Below are positions 37,243 through 50,458 of a DNA stretch of 64,000 bases, in pieces (position 1 is the stretch's first letter; the number at the start of each line of letters is the position of its first letter). Made by a program: the position numbers and the translations under genes. Below the pieces are notes generated by a model. That model worked only from the letters and a program-made list of their open reading frames with translations. It did not search any database and had not been told where the DNA came from. The stretch comes from Fulvia fulva (Eukaryota; Ascomycota; Dothideomycetes; Mycosphaerellales; Mycosphaerellaceae), in NCBI RefSeq assembly GCF_020509005.1, contig NC_063013.1:5332001-5396000 (forward strand), in the 5' to 3' direction.

Positions 37243-40200
37243 ATAGATAGATAGATTTGTTATTCCCCTATTATAGGACCCTATTCGGCCTATATAGGTA
37301 TATATCTATTATTATGTATAAAGGGAACCCCGAATAGGTAAAAACCCTTCCCGCCTCTAACTTCTCCTTATCTAGATTAGGTTTCCCTCTAAACGTACGT
37401 AGTCTATATTACTACCCCGTTAGCCCCCGCTCCTAGCCGGTATCGTCGCGCTACGCCGTATCCTCTCTTCCTATACGACTCCTACTAGGCGATACTATTC
37501 TAGCTAGCCCTTCTCTAGTATCTAGTTCGTAATACGCCGTAGGTCCTTAATATTGTTAAGAAGTGCCCTAATCGTCCGGTTCCTCGCCTTTACTATCTAC
37601 TCCCCCCTTCCTAGCGACTACCTTAGATAGATAAGGAGTATATACTATATATTCTAGGAGTAATAGCCGTAGAGGTAGCTAGTATTTATATATTCTAGAA
37701 CCTTCCTCTATAATAGGTACCCCTAGAGGCCGATATATTCGCTTCGTAGTTAGGTTACTATACTACTCTATAACCCCGTAAGGCGGTAGTAGATAAGCTT
37801 CGGGGGGTACTTAACCGCGGATTTCGTAGCTAACTATTCCTTAGGTTATCCCGCTAGCTAAGGGCGTCTACTATACCCTATAACCTAGTTGTTCTACTCT
37901 CTTTCTATAGCTACTCTATAAACGATTTCTTACCTTCCTATTATATTACTAGCTATTCGTCCCTTACCCGGTAGTTCGGCTCGTTTCCGGGTCGAATACC
38001 CTTATACGCTAGTACTAATTCGCGGGCCCTTACGACTATACTAGCGATAACCTTCTATACTAGGTACTATACCGACTTGCCTAAGTAGGAGGTCCGTAGT
38101 CCCTAGATATATAGGTCGATCGGCGGTATAGCGGTCTCGTACTTAAGCATCCTCGTTAGTATCGACTTATATACCCCGGTGACCTTCCTTAGGCATTAGT
38201 TTTAGATCTTCGCTAGCGGCGCGACGAGTCCCTTCGATAGGTAGGCCCTCTCGCCTAAGGACTATACTTAGCTACTATAGGTAAGGACTGGCCGTATAAT
38301 AGCCGTATATAGAAGTCGTAACTACCGAGAGTCCGCCCCCTATATAGACGTAGTAAGCCTCTAGTATAATGCTATATTCTGTTTAGCTTTCCGTAATATT
38401 GCCTATACGTACTTCCTCTACCGTAGCGCCGGGGCTACCTATAGTCCGAGGATCCTAAGCTGATTTGCCGGGTTAGTCGTATACCCCTATATCTAGATAG
38501 AAGCTTATATATTATAGAACCGTAGCCGGCGCGTAAAGTATATTAGATTGTACTTTTCTAGGGCAAACCGAGCCCCGTGCCTCCTAGCCTAGTCCTCGTA
38601 GATCTTGTACTTCTCTTCTAGTAGCCTATAGTTCTTCTTAGTCGAGGAAGACTACGCTAGGATGTTCGTGTCGTCTACGAAGCCGCTCGTAGCGGTGTTC
38701 TAGGATTCTAGAGCTAGGAGTAGCGTCGCTATAAAGAAGAGGAATAGGATAGGTACTCGCGTTAAGCCTTACGGGATTCTAGTATAGACTACTTAAAATA
38801 GGCTTTTATACTAACCGACTAGGATCGACGTACTACGGTTTTAGAGGTAGGACCGTACGAAGTTAATAAGCGACTTAGGGAGTCCTTTCGACCTTAGGAT
38901 ATAGAGTAGCCGCGGGTATAATACGTAGTCGAAGGCTCCTAATATGTCTAGACTAAGTAAGGATACTACCTTGTCCCTATTCTTATACTAGATAGCCTTT
39001 ACCTAAGAGGTAATAAGTTCTATTACGGATAGCGTCGATCGCTATAGGCGCGTACCTATCTAGGTGTCCGGGAGTAGGGAGTACTTCTCTACCGCCTCGG
39101 AGAGTCTCGTTATAACTAGCTTCTTAAGCGCCTTCCTAAGAGTATTAAGGAGCGTAATTAGGCGGTACGAACTTACCTATATATAGTCTTCCTTTTACGG
39201 CTTACGTAGGACTACTATCGTCGATTATTTAAATACTATTAGGTAGTATCCGGTCTATAGGTAGGCGTTAAAGATCGCTACGACTACTAGGGCTAGTTAA
39301 TCTCTATACTTCTTTAGTAGCTCGTTTAGGATCCTATCCGGCCCCGGGGCTTTCTTCGCCGGTAACTTCCTAAGTATAGCGGCAATATTTCCCTCTAATA
39401 TATCCTATTCGACCGCGATACTAGGGGCTAGAGGAGTAGAGCTATTTATATTACTTAAATTAGCCTCGACTAGAGGCGGGAAGAACTTGCTAGCTAGTAG
39501 ACGCGCCTTAGCCTCGGGGTTGCTAACCGGGCTACTAGGCGACTATAGCGCTAGGATAGAGAAGGAGGGGCCCTATATAGGGTCCTATCGGGCCCATTTC
39601 GCTAGCTTCTATATCCTTACTAGCTTGCCGGCGATTTCTTCTACTATAGCTCTCTAGCCGACTACTTTCTCCCTCCGTATTATAGCTTTCTTCTATTAGT
39701 ATGCCTCCCTATATACGTTCTAGGCCTCCTCCCTAAAGCTGCTCGTCTATACCCGGCGGGCTCTTCTTACTTCTCTAACTACCGTAGTATACTTTGTCGT
39801 CTAGTATAGTTTAGACTATATCGTTAGTTAGGTAAGTAGAACGTAAAGGAAGGTCGCTTTTCTTATTTCGTCTATTAACCCTTAGACTACCTCGTCTATC
39901 TCGTCTTTACTATTATATTACTACTACGAGATCTAGACTAGCCTCTCGGAGTTATCGAGGTACGCCTAGATATTAGCCTAGTAGGCCTTTCCCTAGTTTA
40001 GCTTAGGGATTCTCGCTAGTATACGTTATATCTATATCGTAATAGAGGTCCTAACTAGTATATAGTCTAACGGCGCCTCGAGTTTATATTCGATCCTATA
40101 GTAGGTTACTATATAGTAGTAGCTATCTAAGATCTAGGAGAGGTCGATTGTGCCTTAGAGTCCCCCTCTCTTCTAGGTACCTAGGTCCTTCGGGGTATTA

Positions 40201-42200
40201 AGGGCAATTACGTTGCTCGCTATCAAGTCGAGTACTTCGTCGGCTATAGGGTACGGCTACATAAGGCTTTCCTAGGAAGGGTAGTATACGTTGAAGTCTC
40301 CTACTACGATATAGTACCCTTGTCTCTTAAGCGTACTGTCTAGGTGTCTATAGACCCCTAGGTCGCGGCTAGACCTCGAGGCTAGCGGTTATATATATAG
40401 GTTGTGTATCTAGGTACTACCTACGTATAGGGAGGTAATATCGCCCCCGCCTTCTTTGTCTACGTAGTACACTACCTCCCAGTCGGATTCTAGTATGTCC
40501 TTACTAATATAGAAGTACGTACGGGGTCTACCGTCGCCTCGTAGGCATGTCGTATAGCCTAGTGACTTGTAGGTCGTTAGTCTCTTATAGTACGGGTTAA
40601 TCTATAGCTCCTAGATTACTAGGACGTAGTAGACGTACGGGTCCGCCTCGTGTAGGAAATAGTTCTAGACTATATCCTTACTATAGTTGACGTTATACTA
40701 GATAATGCTAAGCGTGTCGAGGCTAGTTATTAGTATCGACAATCATTTCCTCTATAATATCTTATGTCCTACTACCTAGCGCGTCCTAGTCTACGCCTAT
40801 TAGTTATATATTAAAGGGGAGCCGGGCCTAGTTAGATTCCCTCGCCGTAGCTAGTAGAGTACGTAGCCTCCCGTACGCCCTAGGTTACGTATCCTTTATA
40901 TCGTTCTCGGCCCTAGGGCGCTTATACCCGACCGCCGCTAGTTAGTTCCGGTATAGACTAGCCTTACGGTCGCCCTAGAATCTTAGGGCGACGGTTCTGT
41001 TTGTGATTGCCTTGTTTTTCGCTAGTTTCCGCTATAGGCATTCCGTACTATACGATAGGTAGTACCCCGGACAGTTCGCGTACCGTCTCGTAGTCGATGT
41101 ATAGTCCCTAGATATATAGTCTCCTATATAGTTCGAGTAGGCCTACTTGTTTATACACGTGTAGGTTTGGTGTCTATACTGTTAGCATTTGAAGCATTAG
41201 AGGACACGAAAGGATAAGGAGTGCTTTTCTACTATCTTGAGGCTATATTACTAGACTAGGCCTTGTTCTATCGCTAGATCCGCCGCTTTCGCGTCTTATA
41301 GCTATACTATTAGCGCCGAGGCCTTCTTGCCTTCTAGCCATTTCCTATAGAGCCAAGTCGCCTTCTGGATTAGAGAGTTAAGAGTGACCGGGTTGTCCTC
41401 TTAGAGAGCGCGTAGGTGACCCTAGTTAGTTAGGTCAAACTCCTTAGGTATATCGTAGACTAGGATCGAAAATTGTTTCGTTAAGACCTTCGCTAATGCC
41501 GTAACCTTAGATGCCTACTATAGCTATGCCTCTAGGTGCCTCCTAGTAGTAGTAGAGCTAGTATAGATCTATAGAGTGCCGTTAGACTGTTAGTTCACTA
41601 CGACCACCCCTAGTTAGTTAATTCGTTAGGCGAGCTCCTTATTCGATAGCTTCGTAACTTCGGCCTAGTCTTCCTTTACTATAATACGGATCGTAACTAC
41701 ATCGTGCGTTAGGCGGGGGCCTAGTATCGATACCGCGACCGATGCCTAGCTATAGGGGTGTTGATTCCGGGTGGCCTTACTAATCGCCTAGGACGTCGTC
41801 CTTATTTCTTGTTGCCCTCGGTGATACGACAGTACAAGCGCCGTGCGTAGCTGAGTGATCATTACCTATAGAGACCGGTAAGGGAGCTAATCGTTAGTTT
41901 CTATACTTTTTACGTCCTCTATAAGTTGCTACTAGTTGTCTTAGGGGGGCTTCGCCTATAGGGCCGTAGGCGCCGTTAGTACCGTAGCCTAGGCTACTAT
42001 TGCCTAGGAGTTGCCTAATGTAGCTAGGCACCTCCGCGGCGTTTAGAGCTGAAGAAACAGGGTGAAGAGAGCTTCAAGCTATCTAGATTAAATAAGGTAG
42101 AACTCCCTTAGTCCTAGGGGCAGTGGCCTACTTTATATATCGTTAGAATGGCCTTAATAAGAGCTTTCGAATATGTCTTGTTTTGGCGTAGAGATCGATG
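37243..42200 (-). mobile_element. LINE A copy 4, full length, RIP-degraded
   Basis: It is inverted relative to copies 1-3. The 5' end CATCGATCTC is at 42,200 and the (ATCT)n tail at 37,243-37,256. ORF1 zinc knuckles lie near 41,050-41,190, and endonuclease near 40,000-40,700. RT sits near 38,500-39,300 with the FVDD complement near 38,675, and the C-terminal region near 37,650. The length matches copy 2 minus the 43-bp duplication. A possible imperfect 10-bp target repeat (TATATTGTAG beside the 5' end, TATATTATAG after the tail, on the element strand) is consistent with insertion followed by RIP. Confidence 0.88.
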
Positions 42201-44158
42201 TTTCTACAATATACCCGCGGCTAGGTATCCCGGCCGTAAAAAGACATTCGAGTTAATTAGTAGATACTACCGCTAGCTACGTATAGTATAAACAATTAAG
42301 AGATTCGTCCGTAATTATGTTATATATAGAATAACAGTTCCGTCAACTTAGTAGTATTAGGGCCTCCTTATACTATTACCGGTACCCTTTAGAGTATAGG
42401 AGGATATCGCTATTGACTTCGTTATAGATTTGCCCGGAAGTAAGAGCTTAACCGATAGACAAATGTATAAGAACGTCCTTATAGTTACGGACAGGCTTAC
42501 TAAGGAGAGACACCTAATTCTAGTACTATAGATAGACGCCCTATATATCGTATATATCTTTTTTTGCTACATCTTCGTACGTTATAGTATTCCTAAGAGT
42601 ATCGTCTTAGATCGGGGCTCCTAGTAGACGTCTACGTTCTAGAGACGAGTTTACTCCCTACTCGGTATTTAATAACGACTATCGACGGCCTTTTACCTAG
42701 AATCCGATAGATAGTCTAAAAACACGAACAAGGTTATAGAACGTTACCTTAGGGCCTATATTAACTACGCCTAAGATGATTAGGTTAATTAGTTACTACT
42801 TACCGAGTTTACTACTAAAAATTCTATATTAGCTACTACTAGAGTATTACCCTTCTACGCTAATACCGGTCGTAACCTAGAATTTACGGATACTAGTCTG
42901 ACCACCCCTATAAAGCTTATGCCCTATAAGTAACGACTCGATATAGAATCTGCGAATACGTTTACTAAGCGTATAAACTAGATATACGTATATCTAAGGT
43001 AAGAAATTATGTTAGCCTAAGCGTTATAAGTAGATTTTATAAATATATATCGCTAGCTACCTCCGAATTATAATATCGGCGACGAAGTTTATATTGATAC
43101 TACTAACTAGTTAATAACACGCCCGTCTAAGAAGCTCGATATTAAGAACGTAGGGCCGTACGAGATTACCGTAGTACTCCCGTATTAAAATGCTTACCGC
43201 GTTATAATACCCGATTAGTTAGGCAATCTCTATAACACTTTCTACGCCTCGCTCCTATAACTAGCTACTAATAACCCCGAACCTAGACAGATCCTAGTAC
43301 CGCCGCCTCTAATCGAGATTACCCGCGACGACGACGGTAAAACATCCGAAGAGTACTTCGTAGAGGATATACTTAATAGGAAATATTTTAAGCTAAAGAG
43401 AAGACTACTAAAACACTTACTACTAAAGTAAGACGAGTATAAGTACCTAGTAAAGTAGAAAGGATACCGCGAGCCGAGCTAGGAGCTACTAGAAGTATTA
43501 GTAGGAGTAGCCGCCTCTATTATAGACTTTTACTATAACTTTCCGACGAAGTCTATACCCGCCGACTTTAAGCCGCCGTACGACTAGGTACCTAATAAGG
43601 ACCAAGTTACTAGTATACTACGATCTTATACTAAGTCTAGCTAGGTACCTACGGAGAACGCGAGTACGTCTATACCGGTAGTTATACCGTAAACTAATAC
43701 GCCCGTAACGGCGTCTAAGCTATAAGTAAGGACGTTACGCCGCTCGATAAGACTTAATACGAGTACGATAGAGTTTTATCCTATAGCCGCCGTTAATACG
43801 CTTATAGTTAACCTATAAAGCTCTATAGAAACGAACGCTATAGATATAGGCTCGGATACTTAATACGCTAGGGCTACTATAGAACCGCGTATACCTACTT
43901 CTATAAGGATAATAGCGGATAGAAGTCTCTATAATAAGCGTTAGAACAAGGATGTTACTATATACCCTAAGCCTCTATATAGCCGTACTAGCTTAGCCGC
44001 CCGACGGATATAGTAATCGATAGTAAGGAGGATATTAAGGGTTTAGAGGATGCTTAAGCTAAACAAGGTAGACTAGAGGATGATATAGTTTTCGTAGATA
44101 TACTACTATAGAGATAGAGCCGTCCGAGGACGAATAGCGATCTAAAGGGGGGGGGTAC
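42201..44158 (+). mobile_element. Ty3/gypsy chromovirus 3' part (gypsy 3), RIP-degraded
   Basis: The plus strand reads integrase core at about 42,400-42,950 (EDIAIDFVIDLPG start, SKNTNKVIERYL end), the integrase C-terminal domain to about 43,250, and a chromodomain at about 43,370-43,560 (EYKYLVK.KGY pattern). A low-complexity tail follows, with a polypurine run at 44,144-44,155. RT and everything upstream are lost where LINE A copy 4 sits. RIP stops occur throughout. Confidence 0.82.
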
Positions 44159-44351
44159 TATTACGGATCACTACTACCGTAACGTCGCGCCGCGGCTCTT
44201 CCCCGCGGGGAACCCGTATCCCGGCGTACTAGCGCCTTAGCGCTTCCTTATATATCTCGCGCGCTTCGCGCTTCTCTTTCGTAGCCTTACTAAATAACGC
44301 TTATTTTACGGTAACCCTATACTATCGTCTTATAGATTACTACCCGTAATA
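44159..44351 (+). repeat. 3' LTR of gypsy 3 (193 bp)
   Basis: It starts TATTACGG (RIPed TGTCACGG) after the polypurine tract and ends CCGTAATA, an inverted match to its start. It contains TTATATAT and a CGCGCTTCTCTTTCGTAG block like the LTRs at 5,876 and 15,547. The Copia C integrase frame begins immediately after it, so the gypsy probably inserted into that Copia. Confidence 0.78.
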
Positions 44352-47300
44352 AGCGATCCCCTATCTAGTTAAAGGGCTAGAAGACCCTATTCGAATTAGT
44401 AATAGGACGAATTCCGAACGTAGGTTATATAGTAGTATATAGCTCCCTTATATAAGTATTTATCTATAGACTAGATTAGCCTAGTAAGAGCGAGAAACTC
44501 TAAGAGAGAGCGCTTATAGGCTACCTTATAGGATACGACTCTACTAATATCTACCGCGTATAGGACCTATTAAAAGATAGGGTTATACAAGTAAAGGACG
44601 TCCTCTTCGATAAGACTACGTTCTATAACCTATTACGCCTAATAGTAGGGTATACGAGCCCTATCGAGAATATCGTAATAGCGGAACCGGCTAAAGAGCC
44701 TAAATAATACTACGACCTATATATCGCTTATTACGAGCAAGACATAGTATAGGCCGAGGGGGTAGAAGAATAGGCTTAGTAGCCGTACACCTAATAACCT
44801 CGAGACGCCTACTAAAAGCTCCTTAGATAAGAACTATACTAGCCGTAATACCGCGAGTTAGTAATATATAACTAAAAGGACCGGCAAATTGAGTACGTAA
44901 TAGATTACGTAACTTAAGACAATATATAGTAGTTAGTATATAATACTACTAACTACTACGACACCCTATAGTAGTAGATAATAGATGCCCTTACCGTAGA
45001 AGACCGTAAGGAGATTATAGGTAATACGGACCCTAATCGCGAGCTATATCTATTTATATTTATACTACTAGAAGACGCGTTAATAAATAACGTGTCTAAT
45101 ATACTACTCTTCCCTCTAGAGCTAGAGCTCTATATACTAGAGGAGTCTAACTATATAGTTATAGAGAATAGAAAGCGCCTACGAACGGCCTACTTCTACT
45201 ATATACTATACTAGATTATAGTCGCTAATATAATTATCGGCTAGATGTCTAGTATACGACCTAGAATACGCGCCTATCGCGATAAGAGCGATCGAAGCCC
45301 TATACGAAGAGGCAATAGCCCTCTAAGGCGTATTAATACTACTACCTCTATATACCGCGATAACCTTCTACCCGAACCTTCTAAATACCGAGCCGCTATA
45401 AAATACCGCTTCTCCTAATAGTAGATCGAAGCTATAGCTAAGGGGTTTACTAAAGCCCTAGTAATAGGCACATTTAGATAGGTAATAAAGGAAGAGAAGG
45501 ATTAGGATGCTTAGTAAGAGGAGGAACTTTAGCTACTACTACCGCTAAAGTAGGTATATAAATATAAACTAGACGAGTACGGTATACTAAAGAGCTTTAA
45601 GGCTAGGCTATACGTAAGAGGCGATTTATAAGGAACATACTTAGATATATACGCCGCTATACTACTAGTAAGTATATTCCGCCTTTACTATACTATAGCC
45701 GCGAGCTTCGACCTAGAAGCCGAACAATTCGATATTATTAACGCCTTCCTAAACTCGGACCTCCTATATACTATATATCTATAACTACCTCCTAGAATCG
45801 ATAGGCCATCCTATAGACACGCCCTTAAGCTAGTTAAGGCCCTCTACGGTCTAAAGGTGTCCCCTTTATTATAGTACAACTCTCTAATTAAGACGCTAGC
45901 CTCCCTTAGACTAGTACCCCTATTAGACTCCGAATATATCTACTATAACAATAAGGTTATGTTCTTCTTTTACGTTAACGACCTAGTTATACTCTACTAC
46001 CGTAAGTATAAGGCCTATACTACTAATATCAAGTAGCGGCTACTTACTAAGTACGAGATATACGAGCTTAGTAATCTCTCCTAGTTCCTAGGAATCAAGG
46101 TTACGCGCGATAGAAACAAGCGCTTACTATAGCTCTCTTAAGAAGACTATATTAAGAAGCTAGCCGCTAAATTTAGTATATCTACGAATATACGTAAAAC
46201 AATAGTACTAGTAGATTAACACCTTAATTAGACCGTTCTAGAGGGTTATTAACCTACCTCTATCGCTATCCTTACGTACTAATAACGTATAGGATCCCTT
46301 AACTTTGCCACTATATATACGCGGCCTAATATCGCCTTTTCCTTATCTATACTATCGTAGTATCTAACTAAGCTAACTAAGACATACCTTAAGCTTATAG
46401 ATTAGTACTTACGCTATCTCCTAGAGACTAAGAACCTCTGCCTTATACATAGCGCTAGTAAATATATTACTAGCCTTTATAGCTAACTAGAACACCTCGG
46501 TAGTAACTACGAGTTCTTTAGAGTATTAGACGCGTCCTATAGTATAAATAATAATAGGACTAGCTTAAATAGCTAGGTCTTTATACTCTTTAGTAGACTA
46601 GTAGATTATAAGGCATCTAAATAAATCACTATTACCTTTTCCTTAATAGAGGCTAAGCTACTCGGGCTTTCGTAAGCCGCCTTAGAGCTTATATAGTAGG
46701 AACGAGTCTTCGCTAAGATATACTTTTGGTTTAATTAGCGTACCTACTTATACTACGACAACACGTAGACTATCCGCCTTATTAACTAATAAGGGTAAAA
46801 GCTTAATACGAAGCTACGCTACGTTAATATCTACTACTACTAGCTCCGATAGCGAGACTAGCGCGGAGACATTAAGATCAAGTATCTTAGTACTAACGAC
46901 ATGCCTATAGACGGGCTGACTAAGCTACTTCTACTATAGAAGCACAAGCACTTCGTTAAGCTGCTTAATATAGCTAAGGAAGGCGTAGACCTACGCACCT
47001 TAGTGCCCTCTATAGCCGTATTAGGAGGTAACGGGCTAATAGACGCCTAAGAAGCCCGTAGTAGCGGCCTTACCTTATCTCGAAACGAATACCGAACGGC
47101 TTTATCTTTACGGACACCTCTCTAGAAGCGCTAGTAGGCGTGAAACACAGCTACTAGTAGCTACTAATACTATAGACAATAACGAAGCTAGGGTAAAGTA
47201 TCTACTATTTACCGGTACGGCCCTAGTATTATTATTAGAAGATGTTTCTTAGTCTCCTATTAGCTAATAGCGTAAGGGCGAGAAACACCCCTATTACCTT

Positions 47301-47458
47301 AGCTTACTTTACTTAAAATAGCTGATTTACCCTTACTATAGTAGTAGTAACACCGAGGGCCTAACGTTACTACTATAGGTAGGGGGGTAGTTATAATAGG
47401 GTGTACGCGATTATATAGAAATTAGCTCATTTACTCTAGTATATAAGCTAAGGGAGTG
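44352..47458 (+). mobile_element. Ty1/copia pol, integrase C-terminus to RNase H (Copia C), RIP-degraded
   Basis: The plus strand reads the integrase C-terminal stretch from about 44,365 (LFELV.GRIPNVGY, ALIGYLIGYD near 44,515). A variable linker follows. RT starts near 45,590 (KARLYVRG), with a DIINAFLNSDL block near 45,731 and an active-site box reading YVND at 45,971-45,982 where YVDD is expected. RNase H begins near 46,530 (DASYS). A D.LTKLL end motif lies near 46,910. The last about 400 bp before the LTR are non-coding, with a purine run AAGGGAG just before 47,459. Gag, protease and the 5' LTR are absent. Confidence 0.83.
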
Positions 47459-47665
47459 TGTCGCGATCCGAGCGTATATATAGGTAACATCCTATTATTA
47501 AAACTTAAGGCTACGTACGCTAAGAATTAGGTAACTAATTAGTCATCTATAGCCTCTTTAAGAGGAATACTTATCTATTCTAGATAGAGATATATAATAT
47601 ATAACCTGCTTTTAAAACACCCTATATAAGCCCGTAAAATAACTTTCTATACTTCTAACGTAATA
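47459..47665 (+). repeat. Copia C 3' LTR (plus-strand copy of a 207-bp inverted pair), RIPed
   Basis: It begins TGTCGCGATCCGAGCG after a purine run and aligns without gaps to the reverse complement of 50,252-50,458. Nearly all differences are transitions at CA/TG sites in this copy. The LTR end is approximate; LINE B copy 2 begins next. Confidence 0.75.
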
Positions 47666-49048
47666 GCTCTCCCTCTAATAGCTCGCTATAAGCTATACGC
47701 TATAGACGGCGAATAGTAAGGTAGAGAGCGATATCCGCGCGGCGTACTAGGCGATTATAATACGCCTTCGACCGGTAGCGCGTAGAGGGAGGGTACGGCT
47801 ATAGCTATAGCTATAGCGGCGGCCTAAAGCGTAATAGACTCCTAGAATAAAGTTCTAGATATAGGCCCTAGCTAGTAGTATACCCGTAATAGGAGCGGGA
47901 TAGGGACGTAAGAATCGGAAAGCTACGGTAGACGTGGTCCGCGGATATATATAGGGAATCTAGAACGAGCGCTAGGAAGAAGGCGAAAGGTACCTAAATA
48001 GGTAACTACTACGGCGACGAACGTATCGAAGGGAAGACGAGGTAGTAGTAAAGATAGGACCTATTAGCCGAAATCGAGTAATACTCTTTCGAGCCCTTAC
48101 CCGCCCGTAGGCTATAGTCGCGATACTACTCCGCTTAGAATATATCGGCTTTAAGGACTACCTATACCGCCGTAAGGTACTAGGTATCGATAGTAATCTA
48201 TATAAGTACGGACGAGTCTAAACGCTAAAATATATCGTACTATTCTACCCGCGCCTTATAGAAGCCCGGTAGGTAATACGCCTCGAAACCGGGGTAATAA
48301 ACTTCTAGTATATAATAAATATAGCGAACGGGATACGAGCGGCGGCGAGGATAATAATACGGACTAGCCTACTCTAATCGTTACAAATAGCAAATAAGAT
48401 AGTAGTAAGGGCGGGAGAGGTAGCCTAGGAGGAAGAACTCTAGAAAGCCTACGAGGGCGTCCGGCCTACTAACTCGATAGGGCGCTAACGATAGTACTAA
48501 CGACCCCGCGAGAGAGTAGACTATAGCCCGCGGAGACCCCGACCGCGATCGTAGCTATAAAGGGAGGGTTAACCTAGAGCGACTAACGAGTTAGCAATTT
48601 AGCGACTTAAGCTCCGCCTAACGGACGACCGGCTAATAGTAGGCGAGTCGGTTAGTATTACGGCGGTACTTAGGGTAGTCTATTATCTAAAGTAAGCCTA
48701 GATAAGGCTCCGCTAGTATGAAGCTTACGAGCTTTACGACCTCGTCTTTTACCTATTTAGGTAAGCCGGTAGCGCGAGTCTAAGCGGGCTGCTTACGTAG
48801 CCGTAATAGTTAGCTACTAATACTTTCTCTTAGTACTAGGTAGATTAGTACTCCGGGGCGGCTAACCGCTTAAGAGCTTACCGCTTCTAGTATAACGGAT
48901 CGACCGATAAGTAATAGAGAGAACTTATTAACCCCTAAAGAGGACTTTACTCCGTACGACGGGTTTCCCCTCTCTTTTCCTTAATAGCCCCTAGCCTTAT
49001 AGACTATTTAGGAGCTAGATAGGTATTATAAATGATTATTATTCTTAT
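47666..49048 (+). mobile_element. LINE B copy 2, 3' fragment, RIP-degraded
   Basis: It is collinear with the reverse complement of 11,860-13,100 (LINE B copy 1). Shared blocks include the TATACGCT.TAGACGGCGAATAG region near 47,695, the AGGAGCGGGATAGGGACG region near 47,892 and the 3' end GGAGCTAGATAGG near 49,013. It covers the RT C-terminal region and 3' UTR. Around 48,480-48,760 it carries sequence that copy 1 lacks or has replaced. The 5' end is truncated, as is typical of LINE insertions. Confidence 0.75.
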
Positions 49049-49050
49049 TA

Positions 49051-50183
49051 ACGTGCTTTACTACCGAGCGGGCTATACTACCGAGCGGGCTACTTTTACT
49101 AAGAACTATACTACTTCTACTTTAATTACGACGGTATCTTAATACGACGACATCCTATAGAATCGTTACTAGAAGGACAATTCCTCTTTAGATTCTTCGC
49201 TATCTAGTAAGTCTACTTAATAGGTACGTACGTTATACCCCGACTCGCTATATCGCTTATAGCGTCGTAGCCTTAGTACTAGCCGAACACTATCTAGCGA
49301 CTCTCTACTTACTTCCTACCTCCTAGTATCCTCTAGAGGTATTAATTACGACGCCTTATCAAAGGTTAGAGACCCTCTAGACTAAATATACTTACGCTTT
49401 TATACTTTCCGCTATATAAGGGCCTCGTTAGACTTACGTAGCTTACTAAACTCGCTTTATATAAGAGCTATCTAATACGCTATCTCTCTACTCCCTCTCT
49501 ATTACCCTATTAAACAACCTTCCTCTTTCTACTACGCCTTTCTAAACCCGTAACGACGCTCTAAGACGTAATAATACCTATTATAAACCCTATCTCGTCG
49601 AAGTTATAGGTGTCCTAGTTAAGGATACTATACTTCTCCTTTATATTACGTATAAGTAAGAACTACTTCTCGATAACGTCTAGATCTTCTATTAGGGCTT
49701 GCTAACGATCGTATCTACGTATTATACGAACCTTTAGCTTATAATACCGCCTAATAAGCCTGTCTATCTAATTAAGACTAGCGGGCTTAAGACCCTTCTC
49801 TTATAGTAATAAATCGGCTATTACTCGTATACTAGTCTTTAATAGCGGGAAACCTCTAAGATCTAGCTCGAGTATATACTTAAGTATTACCCTCTCTTCT
49901 AGCTCTATAAGCTTCTTCAAATTAGGCTCGTAGTTACTCTAAGGAGGTCGTCTATTTAATCGATACTCTAGTATAGTTCGAGACGGGTTGTATACCTTTA
50001 TAGTAAGTCGATTCGTGATTATCGCGTCGCGTTTTATAGCCTAGATAGCTAAGGTCAGTTTAGCCTTATTTGAAGACAATATACGCTATAACAGTGGTTA
50101 TATAGCTATATTTATAGAAGTGGTATAGTTCTTAGTAAAAGTAGCCCGCTCGGTAGTATAGCCTACTCGGTATTAAAGTACGT
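49051..50183 (-). mobile_element. Fot1/pogo-like Tc1-mariner DNA transposon, truncated and RIPed
   Basis: Inverted termini begin ACGTGCTTTACTACCG at 49,051 and, on the other strand, ACGTACTTTAATACCG at 50,183, each flanked by TA, the target of this superfamily. The inverted arms extend about 75 bp. The minus strand between them reads a Fot1-type transposase: an N-terminal HTH region near 49,750-50,000, then a YNFDE.GF...VVTG box near 49,560-49,630 (first catalytic Asp). Little recognisable sequence follows, so the DDE C-terminus is lost. At 1.13 kb it is well below the usual 1.8-2 kb of full-length Fot1 elements. Stops are RIP type. Confidence 0.8.
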
Positions 50184-50251
50184 TATATAGTAGATTATTT
50201 TGATTTAGGCGTTAGAACTACGTTACTATCTATATACGGACCCCTAAAGTG

Positions 50252-50458
50252 TATTACGTTAGAAGTATAGGAAGTTATTATACGGGCTCATATAGGGTGT
50301 TTCAAAAGCAGGTTGTGTATTGCATATGTCTATCTAGAATAGACAAGTGTTGCTCTTGAAGAGGCTGCAGGTGACTAATCAGTCACCTGATTCTTGGCGT
50401 ACGTGGCCTCAAGTTTTGATGATGGGATGTTGTCCATGTGCACGCTCGGATCGCGACA
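50252..50458 (-). repeat. Inverted copy of the Copia C LTR, mostly un-RIPed, at the repeat/gene border
   Basis: The reverse complement starts TGTCGCGATCCGAGCG at 50,458 and aligns over 207 bp to 47,459-47,665. From about 50,283 rightward, CA and TG dinucleotides are normal; left of it they are depleted. It contains a hairpin at 50,368-50,389 (arms CAGGTGACT, loop AATC) and a smaller one at 50,327-50,345. It may be a solo LTR or the 5' LTR of a minus-strand Copia whose body was lost. Confidence 0.72.

Noticed and set aside
44352..44420. Leader sequence of a gypsy element after the LTR
   Set aside because: The frame already reads Copia integrase here, so the LTR is a 3' LTR abutting Copia.
47620..47632. 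TATATAAG as a native TATA box in the Copia LTR
   Set aside because: The un-RIPed partner has TATATGAG, so the box in this copy was created by RIP.
1..50458. CRISPR array, tRNA, rRNA or biosynthetic gene cluster
   Set aside because: Tandem signals here are LINE tails, one 43-bp duplication and LTRs. I saw no cloverleaf, no rRNA core and no intact host gene.
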